Assembly (NCBI GenBank): GCA_003956705.1
Contig: QZCP01000166.1
Location: 1-64,000 of the forward strand
Reading direction: 5' to 3'
Source of the DNA: Brevipalpus yothersi
Taxonomy: Eukaryota; Arthropoda; Arachnida; Trombidiformes; Tenuipalpidae
DNA length: 64,000 bases
A program made the translations under genes and the position numbers. Shown here in pieces: positions 24,691 to 39,400 of this stretch; positions within the stretch are counted from its first letter, which is position 1; the number at the start of each line of letters is the position of its first letter. Below the pieces are notes generated by a model. That model had not been told where the DNA came from and ran no database searches. It worked only from the letters and a program-made list of their open reading frames with translations.

Positions 24691-25936
24691 TGTTAATATA
24701 TGAATGATATTTTATGTTTGTGTATGATTAAATTTATCCTCTCTCTCTCTCGCTTTTGCTATTCAGAATCACCAATATTTTCAGAATAGATCGCTGAATA
24801 TCCGTTGTGTAGGTATGTATTATTGATTATGGCCCTACAGCTGATAACACAAGGGCAACAGTGGTTGTAGTAGCAGAATATCCACTTTAGATCACAATTA
24901 GCCACGATTATTGTAATGATGTTGATTTTCGATTTCGATTCAGAGTGGGAAAGAAAAATGGATGGAAATAAAAATAAAGTAAAAAAGATGTCAATCACAA
25001 TGATATTAGACACATTATTTTGTTTCTCGAGACTTTTTGTGATTGGGAATACTTTTAGGCGTACTAGTGTAAAGGAATAGGTAGATAAAATGGGAAATGA
25101 TTTTTCTAGAGCAACTAATAGTGTGTTAGCAGCTAAGCAAATTGAAGCGAAAAATTAACATCCAAAATAGCTATACTGTATTCAGTTCATGGCGAATTGA
25201 CTGGGCTTGGGCTGTTCAGGTGATTTGAGTGGAAGGGAATAGCTTTTTTGAACACTACACGAGGATGCACTAGATCATGAAATGGTGAATATTAACTATA
25301 CACTAGTGTGTAAAGTGATAATAATAGATGAATAGAACATATGTATATATATAACATAGGATTCAATGGATTCAACATACATTGACTGTTTTTTTTTCGG
25401 TCGAGTCAGCACTCGAAGTGGAATGGAGAAAGAGCGAGAAACTCTTGTCCTCTCTCTTTTTTCGTATCACAAGCAAATTAATAGTAGAAATATATATATT
25501 TATATTCTTTGACCAGATTGTTGATAGTTGTTTCGGTACAATTAAGATTCTTTTTTTCTTCTTACTTTACAAAACAATAATAATAATAATAATTAACAGA
25601 GAGAAAAATAGATAGATAGAATTGATTGCGAACGATGTAGTTGTATTATAACAACAATTTCACTTCTTCTCAGAGAAAAAACCCTCCCAAATTTTTAACG
25701 AACATTCACCGTAACTGTATGTATGTAAACGTATATGTGTTGCGAGCACTTCTCTTTCAAGAAGTGTGCAGTTCGTTCGACTTGAAAAATGACCTGACTT
25801 GAGCTCTCTCTCTCTTTCTCTCTCTTTCTTCCCTCCCTTCTCTCTCTCTCTCTTTCAGATAATAGAATAGAGAGAGAGAGAAAGAGAGAGCTATCACATG
25901 GTGCCGAGTGAGATGGATAAATATAAAGAAAGGCAT

Positions 25937-25939
<3 letters not shown>

Positions 25940-25997
<58 letters not shown>
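25940..25997. repeat. (AG)n microsatellite
   Basis: A pure AG run of about 58 bp; an inverted (CT)n array follows 510 bp later at 26508. Confidence 0.95.
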
Positions 25998-26000
<3 letters not shown>

Positions 26001-26503
26001 GAAGAACGAAAAGAGAGCAACGTTACGATCGTAACGAAACTTGTTTTCTGTATTCGGGAAAAAGTTCCCGAATCATCGGTGCTTGTCTCTCTTCCTCACT
26101 ACCTTCCCTACTACTGCTCTCTTTCTGTTCAGAATATCAGCATCATGTTGAAAATTCAGAAAGGAAATTACTCTCACCGGGTGAGAGAGAGAGAGAAGGT
26201 GGTAGTGGAGGAGGAGGAGGAGGAGGAGGTGGAGGTGAAGAAGAGATGGCAGAAGACTGATGAGATGGAAGAAATAAAGAAAGAAAGAAATAAGAGAGAG
26301 AGCGAAAGCGAAGAGCAATAAGCGTATCGACTGGTAACTAGAGAGAGAGAGAGAGAGAGAAACCAAAATTCGCCTTATCACCGTAATGAAATGCAGGACC
26401 CAGTAAATGATAATCAGTCTATCATCATGCAAAAAGGGTGCGAAAATGGTAAATTCAGATACACACATAGAATAGGATAGCCAAAGATGAAGTCTTTCTG
26501 GAC

Positions 26504-26507
<4 letters not shown>

Positions 26508-26560
<53 letters not shown>
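26508..26560. repeat. (CT)n microsatellite
   Basis: A pure CT run of about 52 bp. Confidence 0.95.
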
Positions 26561-26565
<5 letters not shown>

Positions 26566-28246
26566 CTTTCATCTTCTTCCTTTTTTTGTTTCTCTCTCTT
26601 CTCAACCAATCTGTATACTCATATATATTTATTCTTTCTCTTCCTCTCTTCATTTGAATAATAATAGATCGATAAGTATTGTTTATAACTAGTGATCACG
26701 AAATATTTTCTCTCTCATCACCGAGCAATCAATCCATTGGATTGACAACAACAATGTGCTGGTATGGTGATGCTAGAGTAACAACCGAAAGTGATCAAAT
26801 ATTAATTCATATTGATGCATGAATTAATTTATTCACTAATTCATTCTCTCATTCGCTCGCTCGCTCATTCATTCATTCATCTTAAACATGTTCCACTTGA
26901 GCCATATTTTTCTAGTCATCAAGTGTAAAGCTCTAATTACTTATCTAAAAAAGTACGGAAGTCAAATCAATGGGGTAAGAGATTGCACCCAATTGATTAG
27001 ATTTGATCACTTGATTTGCATGACTTGGAACACCAGTGTTCACCGTAATCACTCTGAATAATACATACATGTATAATACTATATACACTACTGTTACCCA
27101 AAATTTTCGCTAATATTCAAAAATCGTTTCCATTCATCCACTTGGTCTGTCCAGTCAATTGTGATTGTTGTTGAGGAAAAAGAAAACGTATAAACACACT
27201 CATATAAACACACCAAAAATAATGATGAAAAAAAAGGGAGTAAAAAGATGAAGAATAGAAAATATAAATAAATGACCAAAAATATTCACCAATTTTAATG
27301 CCTGACAAACGAGATAGTGAGAAAGAGATAGAATCCACTTTGCATGCGATTGGCAAGAATTGAATGTACAGAAGAGTGGAAAGAGTCAAGAAAATTAGCC
27401 GAAAAAAAAGGAGAGTAGAAGTTGTAATAGTGAGTATAGTTCTGAAAGAATCAGAAAGCCATGAAATCGAATTTGGCAAAAAAGTGAGACAAATGAAGAT
27501 CGAAGAAGAAGAAGAAGAAGAAGAAGAAGAATGAAAAAAAAACGTTAGTGTTGATGTTGAATGATGTGCAAAAGAGTGGATCTAGTTTGATGATGGCAAA
27601 AATATTTCTTCCTATTAAATGAATGATGAAAAATCTAATCGTTTTGTGTGTGTGTGTATGTGTGTGTTCCAGCCATGAATTGGATGATGTTGGTCACTGT
27701 ACCAAGTCGTCCAACATCAGTGACAGTCAGGCACATAGTCAGCAATCAGATTGGTCATATATACACACACATTTAAACACAAACACACATACACACACAT
27801 CAAATCGTGATCATCATCATCAAAAATGTGGTGTGCTTCGTTTGTTTTACTCATTAAATGGAAAGAGTTTAATTTTTGACAGCCAATTGAGAATCAAAGA
27901 GCAGATCAGAGCATAGTAAAGAGAGAAAGTGGAGGAATGATTCCACGGATCTCGAACTTTTTCTTACTTCCAAATCTGATGTGTATATGTGTGTAAATGT
28001 AAGTGTATGTGTGTGGAAACGAAGTGAGGAACAAGGAAAACTGATTTTCAGCTGATGCTGTAACGTTTATCATGTCAGCGACCTTTTTCTTTCATCAAGA
28101 TGTTGAGTTAATAATCAGCTTACACCTTTTATGCATTATAACGTTGATAAACGGAAGATGATCATTAAAAAGAGAGAGAGAGAGAGAGAGAAAATAATAA
28201 TATAAAAACAATTCACGGCTTATATGAGGTTTTGATATTGGAATGA

Positions 28247-28249
<3 letters not shown>

Positions 28250-28332
<83 letters not shown>
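28250..28332. repeat. (CT)n microsatellite
   Basis: A pure CT run of about 83 bp with sharp edges, among the longest arrays in the window. Confidence 0.96.
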
Positions 28333-28336
<4 letters not shown>

Positions 28337-31300
28337 GTGATTCTCAATGAGCATCAAATTCTTGAGAAATCGACTGGTATCAGGTCAAACAATAATTTAA
28401 ATTATTCGTAATTAAATAGAAAATGAGGAGAAAGGGGCCAAATGGAATCATTTTGATTGAGAGAAAAATGGAACGAATTTCGATATTGTTACCATTATCT
28501 TCTTCTTCTTCTGATTCTTCTTAATCATGAATACTATTGGGTTCACATTCTGCACCTGTTAATCAGGGAAAAGATTTGATTGAGCTAATCATATAATCAT
28601 AGTGTTCAAATTTGAGATATTTCTAAATATACCCATTTTTTGGTCATAGAAAAGATTGTCGAAAAGAAAAGGAATCATGAATTGTTTCCCAATCGAACGA
28701 AAGCAACGTGATGATATCACGAAATTAAGTGGATTTGTGGTCACATTTGATGATATCACCAATTGTTGGAAACAAATGAACCCAAATAAGGTGTGCATAA
28801 ATGAATTTGAATGTGAAATGAAGAAATGGATGAGAATCGTACCTGTATCTCATGAATACACTCATGTATGAATGCTAATTGAGGCGAAAAGTTTCAACTG
28901 AATGTTCAAAAACGATGAATTGGATGGTGATGGAAGCTTTTCTATCATTCGAAACACCATATTATTAATAGGGCTAAGTAAGGACCAGAAGCAAAAAGAA
29001 AATTCAAATTAAAAAAAGCTAACTAAAAGTGATACTCAAGAAAAGAGGGTGGAAAGAGAATAACTTTGTAACTAATTCATACTCTCAATCAGTGTTGTGA
29101 TGCAATTGGTGATGTGATTCGAGGATGGGAAATTTTCAGTATGAGAATTATCAGGTATACTAATTTCGAGAATACAAATTTTCATCATAATCCTCGATTC
29201 CTAAAATTTCAGCATCATACACGCGTGGAACAAAAGCTCAGGGTGCGTTCTCAGAATTGATAGTTATTCTGGTTTGTTTGTGGAATAGTTATGAAAAGAG
29301 TGGACAATTGGTCAAAACAATAGATCAAATGTAGAAAATCCAACGATCTTTACGGGCAAGGAAAGTCACTGATTTATCAACAAGCAGAATGTCAGCTAAT
29401 GTGAAAAGACTAATGAACCCATGAATTGAAAGGAGGAAAAAAAATAATGTCGATAAATAATCTAAAAATGACCAGTTTGACCAGAAAAAATAAGTGACCA
29501 CACACAAGTAATCAATTAGGAGAAGAAGATTTGATTGCGAAAAATTTTGAGAAGACTTGATTTGAGTGATGTCAAAACATTTATCGATTGACTTGAAAAG
29601 TGAATTCAATATTTTGAGAATAGAAAAAGAAAGAGAAGAAAAAAAACCTTCCCTAAAAGAATAAGTTATTGAATATGTTTTCCCATTTCGTCAGTAGTTC
29701 AAGATAGAAGAGGTTGGAAAAAATTCTAATTTAAACAATAATGACAGAAGACTTCAGGAATGGAGTAAAAAAATCATCTTCATTCACTAATTACACACAT
29801 ACCTGCAAACTAAATTAATTTACACTCTTTTACTTTCTCTTCTTGTCAGTCAAGGTAGATGATTTTTGTTGAGAGAGAAAGATAGAGAAAGAGATTTGAA
29901 ATTGGCAACAACCAAAATAAGAGAGCGAAAAGAACGAGTTGATATTATTGAAGAACGAGATTTTTATTTTTGGTTAAAAGTGGTCATCATCATGAATGTT
30001 GGAGAGAGAGAAAAGGCAAAAGAAAGAAACAATCATTTTGACACTTAGTGTGGCTATATTTGCGACCAGATTGATATTGTAAAATGGTTCCATGACCACT
30101 TGTCGACATATTATTAGAACAACGATTGGTGGAATCAGCTAATCGAGTGATTTTTCTTCCGTTCAATGGCTCGTTTATTTTCATTCCTAAGGTTCAGTGT
30201 ATGCTCATCCAGATAGAGAAAGATAGAGAGGTATTCATAAAACTTGATGCAGAATGAAGAGTATATATTCTTGACTGATAGCATGGGGGATATGTATTCC
30301 AATATTCACTTCATGAATCAATCATTTTTCTTGAACCCCTCTTAGAGAGAATATCAAACAAGGAATGCTGTATGAGTCTTGACCGATTCAAAAAATTCTC
30401 AATTGTCAGAATACAATTAAGCTTGGTCTATCCAATATGCGATGTACAACTGTAACTCAATCTCAACACCTTCCATATTTTTGAAGATCAATTATCAATG
30501 AATTGATTTCTCATCCCCTCAATAGCTATTGCTAGCTCCATTTGAAATTGAGAATGATGTCCTCTGATCAATTATTCAGGAAAAAAAGTTCGAAATCAAC
30601 TCGAACTTCAAAATTTATCCCTTGTCTTAATGATAAGTGTTGATTAAAAAGCTGAAAGACATTTCGAAAATGCAATCTTGGACTCACATTCATTCAGCAA
30701 GTCATTCGTTTGATCTTTTTTCGGCCTAATCAGCCTAAGAAATTCATCAAGAGGCTCTTTTTAATCCTTTCCGATGCTCAGGTATGGATGCAAAATAATG
30801 CTGCTGAAAATGGCACACATGTAATACGGATATAAACTACGGTAATCTGGATAATCTTATTCATCATTCTCGAAAAATTGGATTGATTCTTGTTTTACTA
30901 GATCTTCCCATCCAGTTAAACCCTTCTTAGTTGAATTCTAACCTTTTAGGTATTCAAAATATATCTTTTATGGATCTCAACCTCAGAAGCATTTGAAAAG
31001 TATCCAATCTAGATAATACATAGTATTATCTACATATACGTAATATAGTGAGGGCTGTTTTGTTGAATGGTAAAATTCTTGATCTATCTCATGAGAAAAA
31101 TTCGAATCAGATGTTCAATCTAAAATACTCATAATTCACTGGCATATCGTGGCTCATCAATCATAAAAATCAGATTTCATGGAAAATAACGTCGATTGAA
31201 GAAACAATCGGCGCTATTCAAGGCTTCAAAACTGTATCATGATGTATATCAGAATCTCAACTAACATTGGAATGAACAAAACTTCTAATCTATGTTTAAA

Positions 31301-33770
31301 AATGATGAATTGGGAGCGAAACGTGTTCAATTCGATCTTCATCCTTTCATTTAGATGTTATATAACTTGATGATTAAATCCAAGCTAAGAGAATGGTCTA
31401 TCAATCCACTCTGATTTAGTCACGAAATAGTTTTCACGATTCGATTATCTGTACAGCGACAAACACTCTCTCAATTGTTATTTGTTTTGATGATCAACAA
31501 GTCCGAATGTGGTCAGTTTAAGTTGGTAGAGAAATCAAATTCATGATTTAATTATTTCTTCCTTTCATTACTATCTCTCTCTCTTGATGAAAATGAAAAT
31601 TCATGTACACTATTAGTCCATCATAAGAGTTCATGGTGATCTATTGCTTTATTATAACCTCGAAAGAATTCGTTCACATGGTATTATAAATCTTAAATGA
31701 ATCCTCAATCAGATTTGATGATGAATAATTTGAGAACACCGTAAGAGACCAATTTTGCTGACCTTTTCGACTGGATATCATGATAATGTCTGGTGATATT
31801 CGTTCAACCAGTAAAAGTGTTAATGGTCTCTCTCTCAACATGAACATACGATGGTAGATATCTTCAAATCATGTTAATGTTGGCACGATGATGGTCGACG
31901 AAATCTCAACCCTTTTGCCAAATGGTCAGGTTAGGCAGTCTGAATGTTGGAATGAATCGATACTATACACACACACACACACACACACACATACGTACAG
32001 ATACTCGACACATACGGAAGTTCAATCATGTGTTCGAAAGATGTTCGAAGAAAAAAATAATCACACATGAATACTGAGCAGCATGTCAAGCATTCGATTT
32101 GACAATAAATTGGACTAGTATTGAATTGAATTGAAGAATGAATGGAGAAAGAGAAAAGAAATTAATGGTTAAAATCAATCATGCCATTAATAATCAGATT
32201 TAAGATTTAAGTGTGATTCATTCACTACTCTGAATAATAGTCAATCGTTTCCTGTTTCTTCTTGAATTCGATTCAAAATCGATTAGAATTGATAAACATC
32301 GTCTTGTGGGGTCGTTTTTCTTATAGTGTGAAATAGCATCACTTGTTTTTGAATAACTATTCAAATTTCTTTCATCAAACTACTTTCAACTAGCCCAAAT
32401 TATGGACTGTCCGAAATTCTGAGCTAATAAATCCCTCAAATTGGTTCCATAAGAGAGTTAAAAAAACTCAATGGGACCACTGATTGTTTCCATCTTGATA
32501 CTCATAATAATAATAATAATGACAATAATGATAATAATGATAATAGTAAATGAATAAGATCAGGTTCGTCTTATTAGGTGGCACAATTGACTGATAATCT
32601 CTTCTAAAATTCAATCAAAATCAGCATGAAGCGGCATCATAGAGAGTAAACGATGTATCTAATCGATTTTAGGGCAAAAAGTGATGCAAATTCAGATAAA
32701 ATTAGGCGAAAAGAGATTTTTCATACTCATAATGGCCCAATTTTTTTAGTTTGGTCTCTTATTCTCTTTTTTAAGGTTCAACTTGGTTTTCGCAGGGACT
32801 TTCCATCATTCGCAGTTTTTGCAACAATCCATTTTTCAGATGAACATAGATGCTTTCTCATTGTTGGATAAACTTTCTCCTGATATTCGATCAAATTCTT
32901 CAAATTTTTTAGACAATAATCCTGAAAAATCGAAATGTTTACGAAGTTTCAAAATCTTGAACTGGTTTTCGATTTGATTGAGTTTTATGAGCACAAAAAT
33001 GAGGAATTGATTATTTTTTCTTTTTTATACAAAATAAAAATCAATTGAAAAAGCAAAAGAGAGAGAAAGAGAGATACATTCATGTCCTGAAAGTTTGATT
33101 CGTTGGAACGAACTTCTTATAACTGGAGCGATGAATTTCTCTTTTCCACACTTTCTTGATCGCAAAAGCTTTTAGTTATCATCATTCGAAAAATGAAGTG
33201 GACTGTAATTGAATATATTTATACATACATACATATTTTTACTTCATATACTGATTGTTAGCCATAATAGAAAAGGCCTAAACGACAATGAAACGTTGGC
33301 AAAACTTTTTTCAATCTATCTATCTATCTGCATTCGAATTGCATGAGGTTTCACCATACATTACTATTCAGTCAAGTGTTCACTTGTTCACGAAAATGTT
33401 AAATATTAGGTAGCAAAAGTTCTCATTCTCTCTCTCTCTCTCTATCTACTTGCCAGTAAGTGGCCATATTTTTGAATCTTATGATATTCATGTATATTGT
33501 TGTCTGAAAGTGAAATTTGATGACCTAAGAGTACCTGACCCTAATTCTTGAGAATTTGAGAGAGAAAACTTTCAATATTCAATCGATTGTTTACATGGTG
33601 TCGCTTGCCTGATGTATATACGATAACGATAAATAGACAAATGTTCTTATACTTTTCAATGATCCAATCGATTTCAAAGATGGAATGAAAAGAAGTTGAA
33701 ATATGACAAATGATGAAACGTTAAGTTTTCAGTCTCAGTCATTGACAATAGATTTCTTGCTGACTTCCGG

Positions 33771-33773
<3 letters not shown>

Positions 33774-33844
<71 letters not shown>
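33774..33844. repeat. (GA)n microsatellite
   Basis: A pure GA run of about 70 bp with sharp edges. Confidence 0.96.
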
Positions 33845-33848
<4 letters not shown>

Positions 33849-36249
33849 ATGAAAGAATAAATAATATAAGTAATATGAATATGAGCATGAAGATGAAAAG
33901 AAACATGATGATGCAAGTGAAGAATTTGTTTAAGTAATAGTAAAAGAAATCATGGTTGATAAATACGAAAGGAAGCAGAAGCATGAAGTTTGAATTGTTT
34001 GATTTAGAATATACACACATATATTTATACGTATTCTTATTCATTGGAATATATACATTCGAATATGTATTGCATGATCGAGTATATTGAACAAACGGGA
34101 AGAAGAAGAAAGTGGAAGAGAAAATCTATTGTGACCACAATGTCCACATTTCGAGAAGTGAGAATATATACCGTTCAAAAGAATTCTATTGGAATATATT
34201 TTTTATCATGCAATTCAAGCTTAATCCGAGTAGCTCATAGTGTTCGGAAAAGTAAGTTCAATATTTTTCTTTTGCCTCCGATTGTCATTCGTTTTTGTTG
34301 CTACTGTATACATGTATTTTTAGGTCACCATGATCCAAAAGTCCGCTTCACCTATCAAAAATTGTATATTTACACTGAAAGCGAAAGTCATCATAATGTG
34401 CTTGATGATCATGCACAATTGAATCTGGAGAGAGAAATATATTTTCGAAAGAATATTCTTATAATAAGTGGTATGAGCATTTTGGTCAATAGACGGTAGA
34501 CTTTTTTGAAGTGATTTATCGTAAAACAGCAGATTTTGGACAAATATTGTCATGGCATATAAATATATATTGGACACACACTATAGTAATCCAAAAAACG
34601 AAGTTAGAAGTTGAATATTTCCCAATAACGTTATTCGAATTTCTGAGAGAATATCCAAAAGTTTAACAATTTAGTGGCTTCAAATCAAATTTTCGAATTT
34701 TGAAGATCTTTTCACATGAGCATCGAAAAAAACTCTTAAAATTCTTTATTTCTTTCCAAAATTTATGGACAAGGCCAAAAATATTCCCTAAGTTTACGCG
34801 ACTATAGAAATAGTTTATTACTGAACTTATTGGAGTGAATGCACGGAATACAATCGAATATTCGATATATTGAAGCTACCTTCGATGTTTAGTATGAGTT
34901 TTGGAAATTTTTTCTGGCAATCGATGAACAAAGTTGTTTACTTGATTGCCGGAAGACTTACTGGTAGATGAAAGATTTTCACTTTCACTCGGAATGAATT
35001 ATATTTGTTCACTCTCACTTTCTTCACTGTGTTTGACATGAGCCAGCGAAAAAAAAGTGAAGGTTTGCCCAATCTTAATCGCACTTATTTGATTCTTTTC
35101 CCATCAGTAAGTGAATATCGATTGGGTATATATTTACAATTTGACAAATTTGATTGTAAATATTCATGGAGGAAGTTGGAGATTCTTATTGCTTACACTT
35201 TCATTGTAGCCATCGTTCAAATGTTTTTTCATGCTAAACAATATGATTTCACTTTAATCAAGTGTGAAAAGTCATTTTTTTCTCTCCCAATCATCAATCC
35301 TACTGTTGATGGAGAGAGAGAGAGAGAGAAAGAATTTTTTTTCTCAACATCCAAGTCAATCCCAAAGATTTGAGAGTGAGAGAAAGAACAATTTCATGCT
35401 TTCATGATCACAATTAAACAAAAAATGTTCGAAAAGAAAACAAATATTATGTATTTCTTACAACTTGGATCATTAATTCTCATGAGCTGTCCAGCAGAAA
35501 ATAATTTTCATCTTTGATTTTGATGTGCTTTTTTGGAACTCTTCTCCAATAATCAAAAGACTAGATTACTAGAATTCGAATATTACAAGCAATTTTTATT
35601 GCACCGGTATTTTAGTGAACTGTCGATGATTCGTGAAGATGATACTTGATTTCACAAGTTTTTCTCAAAATTCTGTTCTATTTATTTAACAGTTATGATT
35701 GCTTTCAGTGAAGCTAGAAAATTTCATCGTAAAATCGAGAGTTTCCCATAAAATTGAGAACAATCCACAAAAATCTAAATTTCAACTGAATATTCGTGAA
35801 TTATACGGTCCATTCACCTTCCGGTTAGACGAAATTGCAACATTTTCAAAAAATATTCAATGGATAGAATTTTCCAAAAATGCACTGTCAAGAACTAATT
35901 AAAAAAGAATTGATGACCAAATTCTGTAAAAAGATAAATCAGCTCACTTTAAGCTGACAAAATTATATTCCCTTAGCTATTGAAGATGAGCATGCACACG
36001 TGTATTAACTTATCATTATTTGTAAAAAATTTTAATCCTTCGGAATTGTGATCACATGTATAATCTTGATGGGATCCTCACGAGTTCATTAGATTTTTCA
36101 AACGATGAATGAGAAAGAAAGTCATAATCATTGTGTGTAGTTCTCTACTCTGCTGGGTTACCATCAAAATAGTATCACCAATGAGCTTCAATATAGTTCC
36201 TTAACTTAATGAACATTTTCAATTGGTATCATTTTGTTTTCTCTCTCTG

Positions 36250-36290
<41 letters not shown>

Positions 36291-36317
36291 ATTTCTTTCG
36301 TTCTCTTGACTTCTTAC

Positions 36318-36432
36318 CTAACCATCTCAACCAACTGGATTGAGGGTTACATGTCATGTCATCAAATGTGATGCTACCACTTGAGCTGGCCTGGTTCCCT
36401 GATCTTGGACACTTACTATTTAAGTCCACTTC
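36318..36432 (-). CDS. possible isolated exon, weak
   Basis: On the minus strand an open stretch encodes KCPRSGNQASSSGSITFDDM and a further dozen residues, ending at a GTAAGA donor at 36317. The 5' boundary is uncertain: an AG at 36433 has a poor pyrimidine tract, and an alternative lies about 10 bp upstream. It sits between the two groups of minus-strand Cys-protein exons, but its donor phase does not match the exon at 24037, so a further exon would be needed. Chance is a real alternative. Confidence 0.2.
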
Positions 36433-39400
36433 AACTGTTCATTTAATTTTTATATATCTCTCTCCTCTCAATGCTCTCGATGATGAGAGGATGCAAACTT
36501 GCCACCGCCTTAACCATGATGTATGTACCGATTATCGTGAATCACTAGGTGCCACTATGATTGTCATTTTGGATCATCATTTCGAGGCCACTCTTAGCTG
36601 AATAATAGCGATTACAGGTGAGATGTGAGAGAGATGAAAGATGAAAGATGTTGACCAGGTAAACTAGCTTGACCATAATCAGCATCATCTCATTTTATCT
36701 TAACTCATTGAGGGCGTCAGGTATTCATTTGTTAAATCCATTTGAGGCTTTAACCATCTTCATCTCTTTCTTTCTTTCTTCATCCTTCATCCTTCTCTCT
36801 TCTTTCTCATATGTACAGTATTTTCTTCTTTCGCTCTCACATTTTCTCTTCTGAGTAGAACATTTTTTTCTTGCATGATAATCTTTTCGATGTGAACTTT
36901 ATCATCATACACACACACTTGTTACAACGTGCGAGTGTTTCTCATTATTATTTGGGATGGACTGATGAGCGTCAAAGTGCCCTTTCGACTTCACTTGGGG
37001 CTGTATTTCAAGTGTATGAAATCAAGAGCATCAGTTGAGGGAGGATGCTGTAAGGGGAACGGCATAGTGATGTGGATGCTGGATAGGTGCGTAACTTTGA
37101 GCTTGATGTTTGATCGTCTCTCAAAGAGAATCACGCTGATAAAAAGATGCTGGATAACTCAATTCATTAAATCTGAGCAAATGAGCTTAGTTTCAATCGG
37201 ATGCTGATAGAAGTAAAGGTCACGATTCAACCGTAAAGATCTCTCATAGATTCTTAGAAAGCAGTTGATCAACAAGGCAAGCTAACTGACTAGATTTCAT
37301 TCAGTATCAAAATTAGAGAGACCTATTATCATGAAGGAGAAGATGTAGAAGGAGAATCGAAATATAATCATGCAATTGAATGCGAATGTTAAGTGAATAG
37401 GGCTTTTGTGTGTGTTGTTATGGAAGAGCTAAGTCTTGCATAATTTTGAATTCTATTCCAATGATTCTTTCATCTCTCTTATTCTTTTACATAACACCAA
37501 TTTCAATGGAAATTCTGTTCAAGGTTCTGAAAGTAATAAAATTTCATCATGATGATTGTTTCCAATAGAACATCAAGATGATAATAGAAATGCTACCGGA
37601 TGTTGAAGGAAACAACAATTCCACAATCTATAAGAAATTGAACTCTAGAAAATATCAGCTAAGCTTAGATAAAACCTTGCAAGATGGAAATTACGAGAAG
37701 CTCCTCTTGATCTCTTATGATGATGATCTGTACTATTATGGATTTTGCTAGGTGACTGGAAATCGGACAGAATTGATCTTCAATATGATTGATTTAATCT
37801 GTTTTCTGGAACCGTCTTAAGCCTATGAGATTAGTCTGGATAATCTCCAAAAATCATCTCAAATGATCGTTTTTGTTTTTATGGATTGGAAAAGCTTCTT
37901 TGGCTTGATGAATCAATCTTTTCTGGAGACTTTCAGAAGATTTTCAGGAGATTTTCATGAATATACAACACTTTTTCAATAAAATTTGAATCAATTTGAA
38001 GGTCTCGACACTTCAAAAGTGATTCCTGAATTCAGATGGTTTGAATTATTATTCATCAAATGAGTCTCTCTCTGTGTGATGGAAGGTTGTGATGAATCGC
38101 ATGAGATGGCATGAAGGTGAGATTGAAAAATGGTGAGAGATAGAGAATGAGGAAAATATTTTGTTGGAATGATAATGAGCTCAATTATTGGACAATAAAG
38201 TCCAATGGAAAGATGCACAAAAGAAAGGAAACAATAATAATGAATGAAAAAAAAATATGGAATGAATATAAGGTGAAAATAAAAATGGCATATTCAAATG
38301 AGCTGGATTTTTTTGTTCACTTCTTTTCATAGTCAATCTTCCGGTGCAGGCCCATCAGTAATGAGCGTTAAACATGCCGGTAAGTATTCTCGAATTTTTT
38401 TTTCTTCTCATACCCAAAACAATTCGTCCAGTTGGCCACAATCAGATCACAAATCAGTTCACTTAATAGATCGTATAGTCGAACAGGCTCATCTGATCTG
38501 AATTTGAGGTGGCAATTTTTGCATTTATGTATCTATCAGTTCAAGTTGATGTTTAATAAAATTGCCTGGAAAAATTATTAACTCTACCAGAACGATGTCT
38601 TTTTTGGACACGCTGCGACACTGGAATACGAATTCCATTACGATTAGATATTCTTTATCTCTCTCTCTTCCAAAAGATAGACAATAAGTGTGCTCGATAT
38701 GATGGCTCGATTAAAAAAGATTGAGTCTTAAGAGAGAAAGCCTAAATTTTGCGGTCTACAAAATGACTAACTTTTTGGCTTGTTTAGTTTAATGATGATC
38801 TGATGGTGTCACACTATGATGAGAATCCACTTTCAGGAATGAGCATATTTCTTCTCTCTCTCTCTTTCTTTCTTTTTGGTTGGTTGATTGTGATCTGTTT
38901 ACGAGTTAAGTGAGAAAAGCACAAAACAATCAACCAAAAACCTCGTTAATAAATGAGCGGCAAAATAAAAACCCGGTGAGTTGATGAGAGAAGTGTATTT
39001 TGAATAAGAGTGTTTTCATGTTATGTAGGTTTCTGGGCAGGAAATTTTTACTGAATACAATTATTATAGTTGAAAACACATAATATGAGTGTATGTATTC
39101 CTCAAGCACATGATCAAGCAGGCAATTCAAACACTTATCGGCTCTTATTTTCGTTTTCTGTGTGTATGTATGATGCTTTGCTTCATGTCGTGGAAATGTT
39201 GCAGAAGAAGAATTCAAATCAAAAAGCGGATAAGGAAGTTCCTCATCACATATACATACGCAAGAGGGTTTGCTCTTATAATCGATATTTAAATTAGCCC
39301 TCCTTTCTGTCTTTCTTTTTGATATATTATCATTCATATTGATCATCAGAGCAACCATCATAATCGTCTTCATTATGATCATTGATATGGCCCATAATAA

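Noticed and set aside
27660..27916. Plus-strand stretch after a TTCCAG site with near-coding composition
   Set aside because: Two frames are open, it runs into CA repeats, and no donor or domain is present.
34044..35902. Plus-strand open stretches at 34144-34251, 34323-34473, about 35108-35153 and 35709-35902 that can be chained with matching phases
   Set aside because: Composition is AT-driven, splice sites are weak, no domain is recognised, and many such chains are expected by chance in 20 kb of AT-rich DNA.
37570..37752. Plus-strand 60-codon open stretch after an AATAG site, with protein-like composition and ending in TAG
   Set aside because: No start or upstream exon is identifiable; open stretches of this length are expected many times at this base composition.
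38333..38379. 47 bp plus-strand segment with good acceptor and GTAAGT donor, encoding QSSGAGPSVMSVKHA
   Set aside because: An isolated micro-exon candidate without partner exons; cannot be assigned to any gene.
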